A DNA stretch of 64,000 nucleotides from Chromobacterium alkanivorans (GCF_016937655.1 NZ_JAFHKL010000005.1:62001-126000); one strand, 5' to 3'; shown: positions 44,106-56,297, counted from the stretch's first letter. Numbers and translations: made by a program. Notes: generated by a model not told the origin, from the sequence alone.

Positions 44106-44360
44106 CTAGCCCGGCGTTTTCTGACGGGGGCGGCGGGTGCGCGTTTCGGCCTGTTCGCGGATCAGGTCCAGCTCATTGTGAGCGTCTTGCGCCATTTCCA
44201 CCGCCAGCCGGCAGAGTTCGGCGATATGGCTGCGCGCCTGCGGGTCCGGCGTTTCGTTGAGGCGTTCGATCGCGTGCATCAGCGAGCTCAGCGATTGCAG
44301 CGCGTCCATGGCGATGGCGCAGGCCGCGACGGTGTCGTCCGGCTTGACGTTGAGCGGCAT
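44106..44360 (-). CDS. small hypothetical helical protein
   Basis: This 84-residue protein is not recognised. Two long amphipathic helices (AIAMDALQSLSSLMHAIERLN and IAELCRLAVEMAQDAHNELDLIREQAE) are followed by a basic tail ending RRPRQKTPG, compatible with a coiled coil or four-helix dimer. The start MPLNVKP (44360) has a possible weak GGAG upstream. It lies downstream of the palindrome at 44539 and of a CI-like regulator gene on the same strand, which could control it. Confidence 0.6.
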   Translation of the reverse strand: MPLNVKPDDTVAACAIAMDALQSLSSLMHAIERLNETPDPQARSHIAELCRLAVEMAQDAHNELDLIREQAETRTRRPRQKTPG

Positions 44361-44538
44361 GCGGGCTCCGGTGAGGTTCAATCGTTGGGACACAGGGCGG
44401 GGATGCGTGGGCGTGGGTTTTTCGCGGCGGCGTGGCCGCCGTGCTGGGTAAATCGGGGGCAAGGCGGCGCTAAGGTCATGCCAGTCTCCATGCGTCAAAA
44501 AGCGACTGGCATAGCCTATCAATAAAGATATTAAGCAA

Positions 44539-44558
44539 CAATAACCATAAGGTTATTG
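44539..44558. promoter_or_regulatory. perfect palindrome, candidate operator
   Basis: CAATAACCATAAGGTTATTG: 8-bp perfect arms around ATAA, in an AT-rich tract between the CI-like regulator gene and the small helical protein. A related half-site (TGGTTATCA) lies at 45099-45107 upstream of the regulator gene. Confidence 0.55.
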
Positions 44559-44598
44559 GAGGCGGGGTGTTGCGTATCGGCCAACGCCGCTTGGCGGC

Positions 44599-45054
44599 TC
44601 ACTCCGCGGCGTCGTCCGCCCAGAGGTCCGGCGGTGGGGCGTCCAGGATGGGCCGCCGCTCCTGGGCCAGCGCTTCCACCATGCCGCGCAGGCTGATCAG
44701 CGCTTTGCGGCTCAGCGTCTGTCCGCGCACGCCGCGGTGCAGATCGTCTATCAGCAACTGCAGCAAGGCGCGTTCCGACAGCGAGGCTTCAAACTCCGCC
44801 ACCCGGTCGCGCAGCGGCGGCAGGGCGTCGATGTCGCCCTCCTGATCCAGCCAGTAACGGGGCAGATTCAGGCGGGTTTCGATGTGGCGGGCCAGGTTTT
44901 CTCCCATGCCGCGGCCGCTGGGGGCGTCGGAGAACAGGCGGTAGATTTGCGGAGGGCGACGATCGATCAGCTCCGCGAGTCGGGAAACGGTTCCGTCAAA
45001 ATCGCGTTCGATCAACAAGCCCAGTTTATGGCGGCGGATTTCGGTGGTGTTCAT
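44599..45054 (-). CDS. CI-like HTH regulator without peptidase domain
   Basis: This 151-residue protein has an N-terminal helix-turn-helix resembling phage repressor DNA-binding domains (GTVSRLAELIDRRPPQIYRLFSDAPSGRGMGENLARHIETRLNLPRYWLDQEGD), then a helical C-terminal part without the serine/lysine residues of an S24 peptidase, so it cannot self-cleave. Similar stand-alone regulators are common in Neisseriales. It may bind the palindrome at 44539. No other phage genes are nearby. Confidence 0.78.
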   Translation of the reverse strand: MNTTEIRRHKLGLLIERDFDGTVSRLAELIDRRPPQIYRLFSDAPSGRGMGENLARHIETRLNLPRYWLDQEGDIDALPPLRDRVAEFEASLSERALLQLLIDDLHRGVRGQTLSRKALISLRGMVEALAQERRPILDAPPPDLWADDAAE

Positions 45055-45183
45055 GCCCGCTATTCAAGCCTAAATATATCCGGCTGGTAAGCTGTCACAT
45101 GGTTATCAATTTTTATATCCAATAGGCCATGCCAGGGAGGGAAGGGCCGCGCCGGAAGCCGGCGCTTTCATGCGAGGGCAAGA

Positions 45184-45209
45184 AAAAACGCCGGCGGGCC
45201 GGCGTTTTT
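45184..45209. terminator. Rho-independent terminator of the P-loop kinase gene
   Basis: AAAAACGCCGGC...GCCGGCGTTTTT, a 12-bp inverted repeat with A and T tracts; it lies 18 bp beyond the stop of the minus-strand gene. Confidence 0.88.
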
Positions 45210-45226
45210 CGCTGAGGCGGGGCGGC

Positions 45227-45751
45227 TCAGTCTTCCGCGCTGCGATGGGCGACGACGTTGAAGCCTTCCTGCGGGCTGGGCGGCACGAAGTAGCGGGTGA
45301 TGTGGTCGAACTCCGCTTCGCTGACGCTGAACGGGTGGGAGCCCTTGGCGTTGCGCTGACGCAGCCGCGCTTTGCAGGCCTCGTCGCTGACCTCCAGGTG
45401 GTGCAGCTGATGGGCGGCGCCGCTGGCGTTGATCACCTCGCGCATCCAGCGGCGGCTGTCCAGGGTGTTGGCAGGCATGTCCAGCACCACGGACAGGCCC
45501 TGGCGCAACAGGGCGGCGACGTGCGGCGCCAGCGCGTCCTTCAGCGACTGCGAGCGGCGCACGTAGTCGGTCATGGTGCGGATTTCGCCGGGATAGAGCT
45601 TAGCCAGCCATTCGTCCTCGCTGATCAGCATGGTGCGAGGCTGGTCGGCCAGGCGGCGGGTCAAGGTGGACTTGCCCGCTGCGATCTTGCCGCAAACCAA
45701 GTGCAGTGTCGCCTCATTGGCCGCATCTTTGAATTGTTCATTGCTTGGCAT
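45227..45751 (-). CDS. AAA/P-loop kinase-like ATP-binding protein
   Basis: This 174-residue protein has Walker A VCGKIAAGKST (about 20-30), LISEDEWLAKLYPGEI, and VVLDMPANTLDSRRWMREV in the Walker B position, the layout of small predicted kinases (COG0645-like). The target of phosphorylation is unknown. ATG 45751 gives MPSNEQFKD; an alternative in-frame start at 45778 adds nine residues with no ribosome site. Single-gene unit with its own terminator. Confidence 0.82.
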   Translation of the reverse strand: MPSNEQFKDAANEATLHLVCGKIAAGKSTLTRRLADQPRTMLISEDEWLAKLYPGEIRTMTDYVRRSQSLKDALAPHVAALLRQGLSVVLDMPANTLDSRRWMREVINASGAAHQLHHLEVSDEACKARLRQRNAKGSHPFSVSEAEFDHITRYFVPPSPQEGFNVVAHRSAED

Positions 45752-45779
45752 GACAGTCTCCTTGGGATAGGGGCACATA

Positions 45780-45932
45780 TGAAAAAACCCGCCTGCTGGG
45801 GCGGGTTGTCGAGCTTCGTCCGGTCGCGCGCCAACCCGCCTCAGAAAAAGGCGTCAATCCAATCTTGGCTGGAGAACGGGACAAAGCGGCGCATAGTGAG
45901 CTTATGGTCGCCGCTTGGGGCGAGCTTGTCAA
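45780..45932 (-). ncRNA. possible small transcript with a 17-codon frame and terminator
   Basis: On the minus strand a TTGACA (45927-45932) is followed by a short frame, ATG to TGA (45841-45894, MRRFVPFSSQDWIDAFF), and by a terminator AACCCGCC-CCAGCA-GGCGGGTTTTTT (45783-45806). The terminator points away from any known minus-strand gene upstream, so it implies a short transcript starting in this gap. The -10 is weak and no good ribosome site precedes the ATG; it may be an sRNA rather than a peptide. Confidence 0.35.
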
Positions 45933-45978
45933 ACCGCGGCGGCGGGCCGGCCGGCGCAATATCCGGTAGACTGCGCCG

Positions 45979-46668
45979 ATGTGCGTCAATTATCTATGTC
46001 CCCACCCGGATCAACTGCCGCTGTTCGGCGTGGAGCCCGGCGAGCTGGTTTGGCCGGAGGAGGCCTGGCAGGACTACGCCGCCCCCTTCATCGCGGCCGG
46101 CCGCCAGGGCCTGGAGCTGCGGCTGGGCAATTACGGCCTGGTGCCCAAGCGCCATCAGCCGGAAGGCATGCGGCTGTCCACCACCAACGCGCGCTCGGAA
46201 ACCGTGGCCGAGCTGAAAAACTTCCGTTACCCGTGGCGGGCCGGCCAGCGTTGCCTGGTGCCGATGCGCGCCTTTTTCGAGCCTTCGTACGAAACCGGCC
46301 GCGCGGTGCGTTGGCGCATCGGCCTGGCCGACGACGCGCCGTTCGCGGTGGCAGGGCTGTGGCGGGCCTGGTCGGAGCCGGACGGCTCGATCAGCCACGC
46401 CTTCACCCAGCTGACGGTGAACGCCGAGGCGCACGCGCTGATGCGGCGCACCCACAAGCCGGAGGACGAGAAGCGTTCGCTGGTGATTGTGCGGCCGGAG
46501 GATTACCAGGCCTGGCTGACGGCGCGCCGACCGGAGGATGCGTATCGCTTGCTGCGCCTGTATCCGGCGGAGGAGATGCGGGCAGAGGACGCGCCGCTGG
46601 CGCCGCGCCAGGGCGCGGCCAAGCCGGCGCCGCAGCCGCAGCCGCGCACCTTGGGTTTGTTCGACTGA
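45979..46668 (+). CDS. SRAP domain protein (YedK/HMCES family)
   Basis: This 229-residue protein starts Met-Cys, the free Cys2 that forms a thiazolidine cross-link with abasic sites in single-stranded DNA after Met removal. Family motifs present are STTNARSETVAEL, CLVPMRAFFEPSYE (catalytic Glu) and FTQLTVNAEAHALMRRTHK (His). It protects abasic sites during replication. The C-terminal 35 residues are Ala/Pro-rich and probably disordered. Confidence 0.92.
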   Translation: MCVNYLCPHPDQLPLFGVEPGELVWPEEAWQDYAAPFIAAGRQGLELRLGNYGLVPKRHQPEGMRLSTTNARSETVAELKNFRYPWRAGQRCLVPMRAFFEPSYETGRAVRWRIGLADDAPFAVAGLWRAWSEPDGSISHAFTQLTVNAEAHALMRRTHKPEDEKRSLVIVRPEDYQAWLTARRPEDAYRLLRLYPAEEMRAEDAPLAPRQGAAKPAPQPQPRTLGLFD

Positions 46669-46778
46669 GCGCCGTCTGAGCAAAGCCGTTTTCTCCGCCG
46701 CAAGGCCTTGTTTCGCCGGAGCTGGCGAGACCCTCAACGGGAGTTAAGACCGGTCGCCGAGGAAGACGGCGAATGCTG

Positions 46779-46859
46779 GCGGGTATCGCCTGCGGCTCCA
46801 CCCGCCCTACGCGAGGCGGTTGGCCAGGGGTAGGGCGGGTGGAGCGTAGCGATACCCGC
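46779..46859. repeat. large inverted repeat (REP-like hairpin)
   Basis: GCGGGTATCGC, CTGC, GGCTCCACCCGCCCTAC is mirrored by GTAGGGCGGGTGGAGC, GTA, GCGATACCCGC around a 19-bp loop: about 27 paired bases. No coding potential. It lies between the convergent SRAP and fumC genes and resembles repetitive extragenic palindromes; the rest of the 276-bp gap shows nothing else. Confidence 0.75.
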
Positions 46860-46944
46860 GCGGAGGTCGGCTGCAGAGGCTTGGGGCGCCTTGGACGCGC
46901 GGCTCTCTGAGCGCCAAGCCTGGTTCAGCGCACTGAAAAAGAGG

Positions 46945-48324
46945 TTAGATCATCGCCTTCGGATCCACCCACTGATCAAACTGCTCCGCCGTCACATAAC
47001 CCAGTTCCAGCGCCGCCTGCTTGAGGGTGCCGCCGTTGGCGTGGGCAAGCTTGGCGATGGCGGCGGCCTTGTCGTAGCCGATGTGCGGGTTGAGCGCGGT
47101 GACCAGCATCAGCGATTGCTCCAGCAATTGCTCGATGCGCGGGCGGTTGGCCTGCATGCCGCGCACGCAATGATGGTTGAGGCTGTCCATGCCGTCGGAC
47201 AGCAGCCGCGCGCTTTGCAGGAAGTTGTGGACGATCAGCGGCTTGAACACGTTCAGTTCGAAATTGCCGGAGGCGGCGCCGATGGACAGCGCCACGTCGT
47301 TGCCCAGCACCTGGCAGCAGAGCATGGTCATCGCCTCGCACTGGGTGGGGTTGACCTTGCCCGGCATGATGGAGCTGCCCGGCTCGTTCTCCGGGATCAG
47401 CAGTTCGCCCAGGCCGCTGCGCGGGCCGGACGCCAGCCAGCGGATGTCGTTGGCGATCTTGATCAAGGCGGTGGCCAGTTGCTTGAGCGCGCCGTGGGAG
47501 TGCACCAGCGCGTCGTGGCCGGCCAGCGCGGCGAACTTGTTGTCGGCGCTGAAGAAGGGCAGGCCGCAGGCGCGACCCAGCTCGGCGGCCACGCGCGGGC
47601 CGAATTCCGGGTGGGTGTTGAGGCCGGTGCCCACGGCGGTGCCGCCCACGGCCAGCTGGTAGAGGCCGGGCAGCGCCGCGCGGACGGCGTGTTCGGCTTG
47701 CTCCAGCTGGTCCACCCAGCCGGACAGTTCCTGACCCAGGGTCAGCGGGGTGGCGTCCTGCAAATGGGTGCGGCCTATCTTGACGATGTCGGCGAAGGCG
47801 GCCACTTTGTCCACCAGCGCGGCGCGCAGCCGGCCCAGCGCCGGCAGCAGCCGGTCGTGCACCGCGCGCGCGGCGGCCACGTGCATGGCGGTGGGGTAGA
47901 TGTCGTTGGACGATTGGCCGCGGTTGACGTCATCGTTGGGGTGGACGAGCCGGCCGGGGCCGCGTTCGCCGCCCAGGAGTTCCGAGGCGCGGTTGGCCAG
48001 CACCTCGTTCATATTCATATTGCTCTGGGTGCCGGAGCCGGTCTGCCACACCGACAGCGGGAAGGCGTCCGGGTGTTTGCCGGCCAGCACTTCGTCGGCG
48101 GCGGCGACGACGGCGTCGGCCTTGTCCGCCGGCAGCTTGCCCAGCTCGCGGTTGGTCAGCGCGGCGGCGCGCTTGACCTGGGCCAGCGCCAGGATCAGTT
48201 CCGGCGGCATGGTTTCGCTGGAAATGGCGAAGTGGCCGAGCGAGCGTTGGGTCTGCGCGCCCCACAGCGCGTGGGCGGGGACTTCGATGTCGCCGAAGGA
48301 ATCGTGTTCTATTCTGTGTGTCAT
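46945..48324 (-). CDS. fumC: class II fumarate hydratase
   Basis: This 459-residue iron-independent fumarase converts fumarate and malate in the citric acid cycle. Signature [15 protein letters not shown] lies near residue 315; [31 protein letters not shown] and [16 protein letters not shown] carry active-site residues. Full length. Divergent from acnA across 180 bp, so two citric acid cycle genes share a control region. Oxygen-stable FumC beside AcnA suits oxidative-stress conditions, as in E. coli. Confidence 0.97.
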   Translation of the reverse strand: MTHRIEHDSFGDIEVPAHALWGAQTQRSLGHFAISSETMPPELILALAQVKRAAALTNRELGKLPADKADAVVAAADEVLAGKHPDAFPLSVWQTGSGTQSNMNMNEVLANRASELLGGERGPGRLVHPNDDVNRGQSSNDIYPTAMHVAAARAVHDRLLPALGRLRAALVDKVAAFADIVKIGRTHLQDATPLTLGQELSGWVDQLEQAEHAVRAALPGLYQLAVGGTAVGTGLNTHPEFGPRVAAELGRACGLPFFSADNKFAALAGHDALVHSHGALKQLATALIKIANDIRWLASGPRSGLGELLIPENEPGSSIMPGKVNPTQCEAMTMLCCQVLGNDVALSIGAASGNFELNVFKPLIVHNFLQSARLLSDGMDSLNHHCVRGMQANRPRIEQLLEQSLMLVTALNPHIGYDKAAAIAKLAHANGGTLKQAALELGYVTAEQFDQWVDPKAMI

Positions 48325-48504
48325 GGCATGCCTTTCGCACGGGAATGAGGTTTCGATTGTATGCTAAATGCAAATTCAGGACTGAACCATTGACCTGTTT
48401 TCCAGTCTGAACACGAGGCGGAGCGCCTCGAACAGGCTATTTTGCAAGGCGCTCCCATCGCTTCTGCCCTTGATTTGCATCTTGGCTTTCAACAGGAGTC
48501 CACC

Positions 48505-51177
<2,673 letters not shown>

Positions 51178-51199
51178 ACGCCAGGCGAGACTAGGGCTC

Positions 51200-51236
51200 A
51201 ATGAACAACAGCCGCTGCAAGCGGCTGTTGTTCATT
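51200..51236. terminator. long perfect inverted repeat after acnA
   Basis: AATGAACAACAGCCGCT, GCA loop, AGCGGCTGTTGTTCATT: a 17-bp perfect stem between the convergent acnA and PotF-like genes. It lacks a clean T tract, so termination is probable but not certain. Confidence 0.7.
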
Positions 51237-51253
51237 CCCGGCGGGCGGCGGCT

Positions 51254-52342
51254 TCAGCTGCGGCCCAGCTTGAAGTTCTGCCAAAAACGGCCGTAGATGC
51301 GCAGGGTTTCCTGGCCCACGCTCTTTTGAATGAAGCTGTTTTTCAGGTCTTCGGCGCTGGGGAAGATGGAGCGGTCGTTCAGGTACTGCTTGTTGACGAA
51401 CTGCCGCGCCGGCAGGCTGCCGGGGGCGAAGGTCACGGTATTGGCGTTGTCCGCGGCGATTTTGGCGTCCAGGCTGTAGTTGATGAAGGACAGCGCGTTG
51501 GCCACGTTCTTGGCGTCCTTGGGGATGGCCATGCTGTCCACCCAGATGGCCACGCCCTGTTTGGGCATCAGCGGCACTACCTTGACGCCGTTCTTGGCGT
51601 CCGCGGCGCGGCGCTTGGCGATGTTGAGGTCGCCGCCGTAGCCCATGGCCAGGCAGACTTCGCCGCTGGCCATGTCGTTGATGTAGCCGGAGGAGGAGAT
51701 GCGGGTGACGCTGGCGCGGATGGCGTTGAGCTGCGGCATGATGGCGCGGTAGTCGGCTTCCTTGGTGCTGCCCGGGTCCTTGCCGAAGTAGTGCAGCGCC
51801 ATCGGGAAGAATTCGGACGGGGAATCCAGGATGCTGACGCCGCAGGACTTGAGCTTGGACACGTATTCCGGCTTGAACAACAGGTCCCACTCATTGGCCG
51901 GCAGCTTGCCGCCCAGCGCCTTTTTCACCTTTTCCTCATTGATGCCCAGAGTGATCACGCCCCAGAAATACGGCACCGCGTATTTATTGCCGGGGTCGGA
52001 CACTTCCATCATCTTCAGCAATGCCGGGTCTATGTTCTTGTAGTTGGGGATCTTGTTCTTGTCCAAGGGCTGGAACAGGCCGGCCTTGATGCCCAGGCCC
52101 AGCACATTGTTGGACGGCACCACCAGATCGAAGCCGGAGCGGCCGGTCATCAGCTTGGCGTTGAGGGTTTCCATGCTGTCGTAGACGCTGTAGTTGACCT
52201 TGACGCCGGTTTGCTTGCTGAAGGCCGGCACCGTGGTGGGGGCGATGTAGTCGGACCAGTTGTAGACGTTGACGGTATTGGCTTGGGCGTGGGCGGCGCC
52301 GGCGAGGCCGAGCGCGAGCAGACAGTGCTTCCAGGTATTCAT
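51254..52342 (-). CDS. periplasmic polyamine-binding protein (PotF-like)
   Basis: This 362-residue protein has a signal peptide (HCLLALGLAGAAHA, cleavage near 18) and the PotF/PotD opening NTVNVYNWSDYIAPTTVPAFSKQTGVKV, then FDLVVPSNNVLGLGIKAGLFQPLDKNKIPNYKNIDP, closest in pattern to putrescine-binding PotF. The start 52342 has GGAAGAG upstream; a longer frame to 52486 would mask the signal. No ABC ATPase or permease genes adjoin it; instead an APC permease gene is divergent. It may serve a PotGHI-type importer encoded elsewhere, using putrescine made through speA or taken up. Confidence 0.9.
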   Translation of the reverse strand: MNTWKHCLLALGLAGAAHAQANTVNVYNWSDYIAPTTVPAFSKQTGVKVNYSVYDSMETLNAKLMTGRSGFDLVVPSNNVLGLGIKAGLFQPLDKNKIPNYKNIDPALLKMMEVSDPGNKYAVPYFWGVITLGINEEKVKKALGGKLPANEWDLLFKPEYVSKLKSCGVSILDSPSEFFPMALHYFGKDPGSTKEADYRAIMPQLNAIRASVTRISSSGYINDMASGEVCLAMGYGGDLNIAKRRAADAKNGVKVVPLMPKQGVAIWVDSMAIPKDAKNVANALSFINYSLDAKIAADNANTVTFAPGSLPARQFVNKQYLNDRSIFPSAEDLKNSFIQKSVGQETLRIYGRFWQNFKLGRS

Positions 52343-52683
52343 GTTCTCTTCCTTCTCTCTCTTTGCGTGGTTCTTTCGATCCGTGCGGCCGGGTAGGCCC
52401 GGCTCTGACGCTAGGCGCCGGCGCGGGCCGGATCCTGCCGAGCCAGCATATCGCCCCACGCTGGTGGCGTCTATTATTTTTGCCATTTGATGTTTTTGTG
52501 TTAATTATTCGCATACTCCATGCAACCACGCCTGACGCGCGCGGTCCTGCCATAAGCGGGACCGGCCGGCGGACACGGCGGGATGCGCGCATTCGCGCCG
52601 GGGCTTGCGCGCCGACGCGGACATAAAGACAACAAGGCGAGGGCCGACGTAGCGACGCGGTCCCGGAGCAAAGGAGATGCACC
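52343..52683. promoter_or_regulatory. 341-bp divergent intergenic region
   Basis: Holds the promoters of the PotF-like and APC permease genes. An AT-rich core (52470-52520, around GATGTTTTTGTGTTAATTATTCG) is the likeliest site. No gene seen. Confidence 0.5.
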
Positions 52684-54234
52684 ATGCGTAATGTTGACAA
52701 CGCTTTGCCGGCCCCGGACGGGGGAGGCTTGAGCGCCAAGGGTTTGCCCGCCGGCTCCATCGGCATTCTCGGGCTGGTGGTGATAGGGATTTCGGTATGC
52801 GCGCCGGCGTACACGCTGACCGCCTCGCTGGGGCCGGCGGCCACTCAGGTGGGCAAGCAGATGCCGGCGGTGTTTTTCGTCAGTTTCATTCCCATGTTGT
52901 TGGTGGCGATAGGCTACCGCGAGCTGAACCGCGAAATGCCGGACGCCGGGACGTCCTTCACTTGGGCCACGCGCGCCTTTGGGCCGTGGATAGGCTGGAT
53001 CGCCGGCTGGGGGCTGGTGGTGTCCACGGTGCTGGTGCTGTCCAACACCGCCGCGGTGGCGGTGGACTTCATGTATCTGGCGCTGGGCCAGGCCTTGGGG
53101 CGGCCGGACATCGCGGCGCTGCCTGACGACACGGTGGTGAACATCGCCTCCTGCCTCAGCTTCATGGCGGTGGCCACCTGGATTTCCTGTCGCGGCCTGC
53201 AATCGACCAAGCGGGTGCAGTATGTGTTGGTGTCGTTCCAGGTGCTGGTGCTGGGCTGGTTCGCCTGGGCCGCGTTCAGCGCCGCCGCCGACGGCGGCCA
53301 TCCGTATTCCATCCCGGTGGAGTGGAGTTGGTTCAATCCCTTCGCCGTGGAGAGTTTTTCCCAGTTCGCCGCCGGGGTGGCGGTGTCCATCTTCGCCTAT
53401 TGGGGCTGGGACACGGTGGTGACCATTAGCGAGGAAACCACCGGCGACAAGCGCGCCAATCTGTCCGGCAAGGCCGCCACGCTGGTGATGGTGCTGCTGG
53501 TGGGCTCTTATGTGCTGATCAGCGCGGCGGTGGTGTCCTTCGCCGGCGTGGGCACCGACGCCACCGGCCTCGCCAACCCGGCCATCGCCGCCAATGTGTT
53601 CACCGCGCTGGCCGGGCCGGTGATGGGGCCGGCGGCCATTCTGCTGTCGCTGGCGGTGATGTCCAGCTCCGCGGCGTCCCTGCAGTCCACTTTCATGTCG
53701 CCGGCGCGCACCATGCTGGCGATGGGCCACTATCAGGCCCTGCCGGCCAGGTACGCGGTGGTGGAGTCCCGCTTCAAGGCGCCGGCTTACGCCACCGTGG
53801 TGTCCGCGCTGGTGGCGTCAACGTTTTACGCGGTGATGCGGGTGGTGAGCGAGAACGTGCTGTCCGACACCATTACCGCGCTGGGCATGATGGTGTGTTT
53901 CTATTACGGCCTGACGGCCTTCGCCTGCGTCTGGTATTTCCGCAAGCAGGCGCTGACTTCGGTGCGTCATTTCCTGTTGCGCGGCTTGTGCCCGGGCTTG
54001 GGCGGCGTTCTCTTGTTCGTCGCCTTGATCCGCACCACGCTGGACAGCATGGACCCTGCCTTCGGCAGCGGCTCGCATATCGGCGGCCTGGGCCTGGTGT
54101 TCATCCTGGGCGTGACGGTGGCGCTGACGGGCTTGCTGGTCATGCTGTACATGTACCGCAAGAGCCCGGCCTTTTTCCGCGGCGAGGTGCTGAGGAAGGG
54201 CACGCCGGTGTTCAGCTTCGACGAAAAAATCTGA
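52684..54234 (+). CDS. APC superfamily amino acid/amine permease
   Basis: This 516-residue inner-membrane transporter has about 12-14 hydrophobic segments. GSIGILGLVVIGISVCAPAYTLTASLG (helix 1, unwound GxG-type segment), AGTSFTWATRAFGPWIGWIAGW and FAYWGWDTVVTISEETTG are typical of the APC family. Substrate likely an amino acid or polyamine, given the divergent PotF-like gene, but this is context only. AAGGAG precedes ATG 52684 by 9 bp. Its TGA stop is the left target triplet of repeat A11. Confidence 0.9.
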   Translation: MRNVDNALPAPDGGGLSAKGLPAGSIGILGLVVIGISVCAPAYTLTASLGPAATQVGKQMPAVFFVSFIPMLLVAIGYRELNREMPDAGTSFTWATRAFGPWIGWIAGWGLVVSTVLVLSNTAAVAVDFMYLALGQALGRPDIAALPDDTVVNIASCLSFMAVATWISCRGLQSTKRVQYVLVSFQVLVLGWFAWAAFSAAADGGHPYSIPVEWSWFNPFAVESFSQFAAGVAVSIFAYWGWDTVVTISEETTGDKRANLSGKAATLVMVLLVGSYVLISAAVVSFAGVGTDATGLANPAIAANVFTALAGPVMGPAAILLSLAVMSSSAASLQSTFMSPARTMLAMGHYQALPARYAVVESRFKAPAYATVVSALVASTFYAVMRVVSENVLSDTITALGMMVCFYYGLTAFACVWYFRKQALTSVRHFLLRGLCPGLGGVLLFVALIRTTLDSMDPAFGSGSHIGGLGLVFILGVTVALTGLLVMLYMYRKSPAFFRGEVLRKGTPVFSFDEKI

Positions 54235-54377
54235 GAACCTGCTTACGATCTGCTGCGCGTCGTGGAGCGTTGCACGGTGAATACAAGCTCAAAATGCTCA
54301 TGTGCCACTTGTACATTCCGCTTTTTCGCTGGTTTTCGCCTTGTCTCGCCTTGGCTCGCGAGATCGTAAACACGTAC
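54235..54377 (-). repeat. MITE family A, copy A11
   Basis: 143-bp element between TGA (54232-54234, the permease stop) and TGA (54378-54380). Interior is the family core in reverse orientation (CTCATGTGCCACTTGTACATTCCGC). Confidence 0.9.
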
Positions 54378-54412
54378 TGAGGCTCTGAGGGCCGGCTGAG
54401 CGCGTTCAATTG

Positions 54413-54438
54413 AAAAAGCCGCCCGGGAGGGCGGCTTT
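54413..54438. terminator. bidirectional terminator between permease and chemoreceptor genes
   Basis: AAAGCCGCCC, GGGA loop, GGGCGGCTTT with A tract on the left; a perfect 10-bp stem serving chiefly the minus-strand chemoreceptor gene. Confidence 0.85.
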
Positions 54439-54461
54439 GATGTTTGACTAGCGCCGGCGGC

Positions 54462-56093
54462 TCAGATGCGGAAGAAACGCACCGCCTGATGCAGGTTCTG
54501 GGCGATGTCGGACATCGAGCGCGAGCTGTCCGCCACATTGCTGACGATGGCGGTGTTCTCCTCGGCCATCTGCGCCACTTTCTCCATGTTCTGGGCGATC
54601 TCGGTGCTGGCCAGCTTCTGTTCCTGCACCGCGCTGACGATGGTGCCGGTGCTGTCGGTGGACTTGGCCACCGCCTGTTCGCCTTCCTGCAGGGCGTTCT
54701 CCACCGTGGAGACAAAGGACTGGCTGCTGCTCAGTGACGCCAGGCTGCTGGTGATGGCGTCTTCCAGCTCCACGGACTGGGTGCCCAGCACGTGGGTGAC
54801 CTGATCGATTTCCTTGGCGGATTCGGCCGAGCGCTCGGCCAGCACGCGCACTTCGTCGGCCACCACGGCGAAGCCGCGGCCCAGTTCGCCGGCGCGGGCG
54901 GCTTCGATGGCGGCGTTCAGCGCCAGCAGGTTGGTCTGGTCGGCGATGTCGCGCACTTGGCTGGTCATGCTGGTGATCTTGCGGGTGTTGGCCACGAAGT
55001 TCTTCACCGCTTCGGCGATGCCGTTGACGGCCTTTTCGACGTTGTCGACTTCCTTGATCAGCAGGCTGAGCTGGGCGGTGCCGTTCTTGGCGGTGACCAG
55101 GCTGGTCTGCGCGTGTTCGCGCACTTCCTGGGCGGCTTCGGCCACGTGGCTGATGCTGACGGTCAGTTGCTCCACCGCGGCGGCGGAGCTGGCGGCGGCC
55201 TGGCTTTGCTGGTGGGAGGCGGTCAGCACCTGATCGGCGGATTCGGACAGCTGGCTGGCCACGCTATTGGCTTCTTCCGCGCCTTGCTGGACGTTGCCGA
55301 TGGCTTTCACCAGTTGTTCGCGCATATCGGCCAGCGCGGCGATGACCTGGGCCGGCTCGTCCTTGCCGTCCGGCGTCAGCTCGATGCGCAGATTGCCGGC
55401 GGCCACTTCGCGCGCGGCTTCCACCGCGCTGTTCAGCGGGCGGGTGATGGAGCGGGTCAGCAGCCAGCCTATCAGCGCGGCCGCGGCCAGGCAGACGGCG
55501 GTGATGGTCAGCGAGGTGGCGCGCACCGCGGTGGCGCTGGTTTCGGCGTCCTTGCGGCTGTCCTGGGCGCGGTCCGCCAGCGCCTTGCCCAGCGCTTCCA
55601 CCTTTTGTTCCAGTTGGTGGATCAGCGGGCGGTGCTGGTTGACCATGAAGGCTTCGGCTTCTTTGTTCTGGTTGGCCAGCGCGAAGGCCATCAGCTTTTG
55701 CGTGGGCGCGTCCAGCGCGGCCTGAGCCTGGCCCACGTCTTTGAGCAGGGCGGCGGTGGCCGGTATCGGCGGGAATTTGGCGAAGTGGTCTTCCAGCGCT
55801 TTTTCAGCGTTGTTGAAGGCCTTGATGGTCTGGTCGGTCTGCGCCTTGATCTCGGCCATCTTGGCCGGGTCGGTCTCAATGATCAGGTCGCGCGCGCCGA
55901 TGCGCTGTTGTTGCAGGTGGTGATCCAGCTGCGCGACGATCAGCAAGGATTCCAGCCGGTTGTCGGTGATGTCCTCCATGCTGTCGCTGATGGAGGAGAG
56001 TCCGTTGAGCATGACCACACTCATGATCAGCACCAGGGCGATCAGCGCGCCGAAGGCGAGGGCGAGTCTTTGTCCAATGCGCAGGTTTTTCAT
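54462..56093 (-). CDS. methyl-accepting chemotaxis protein
   Basis: This 543-residue chemoreceptor has helix 1 ([20 protein letters not shown]), a periplasmic four-helix-bundle sensor (about 30-190), helix 2 ([19 protein letters not shown]), a HAMP domain and the cytoplasmic coiled coil with hairpin tip [41 protein letters not shown], which contacts CheA/CheW. There is no C-terminal NWETF-type CheR tether. Ligand unknown; the 4HB_MCP sensor class often binds small acids or amino acids. Confidence 0.95.
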   Translation of the reverse strand: MKNLRIGQRLALAFGALIALVLIMSVVMLNGLSSISDSMEDITDNRLESLLIVAQLDHHLQQQRIGARDLIIETDPAKMAEIKAQTDQTIKAFNNAEKALEDHFAKFPPIPATAALLKDVGQAQAALDAPTQKLMAFALANQNKEAEAFMVNQHRPLIHQLEQKVEALGKALADRAQDSRKDAETSATAVRATSLTITAVCLAAAALIGWLLTRSITRPLNSAVEAAREVAAGNLRIELTPDGKDEPAQVIAALADMREQLVKAIGNVQQGAEEANSVASQLSESADQVLTASHQQSQAAASSAAAVEQLTVSISHVAEAAQEVREHAQTSLVTAKNGTAQLSLLIKEVDNVEKAVNGIAEAVKNFVANTRKITSMTSQVRDIADQTNLLALNAAIEAARAGELGRGFAVVADEVRVLAERSAESAKEIDQVTHVLGTQSVELEDAITSSLASLSSSQSFVSTVENALQEGEQAVAKSTDSTGTIVSAVQEQKLASTEIAQNMEKVAQMAEENTAIVSNVADSSRSMSDIAQNLHQAVRFFRI

Positions 56094-56297
56094 CAGTTTG
56101 TCCCGTGGTGACTTTATTGTGGTGCTTCCAATTTAATATATTTATGAAGTGATCAAAAAGTGAATAATTACTTATAGGACAGCGGATAAATTTTTGGAGA
56201 CGTTTTTGCGCCGTCGCGGAAAAACCATGGGCATGGGGCGGGGCGGCGGCGAGGCGGGACGGGGCGCGGCGCGGCGCCGTCGTTTATGCGAGGGGTA

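Noticed and set aside
44106-45054. Prophage remnant
   Set aside because: The CI-like regulator stands without integrase, structural or lysis genes; similar regulators occur outside phages.
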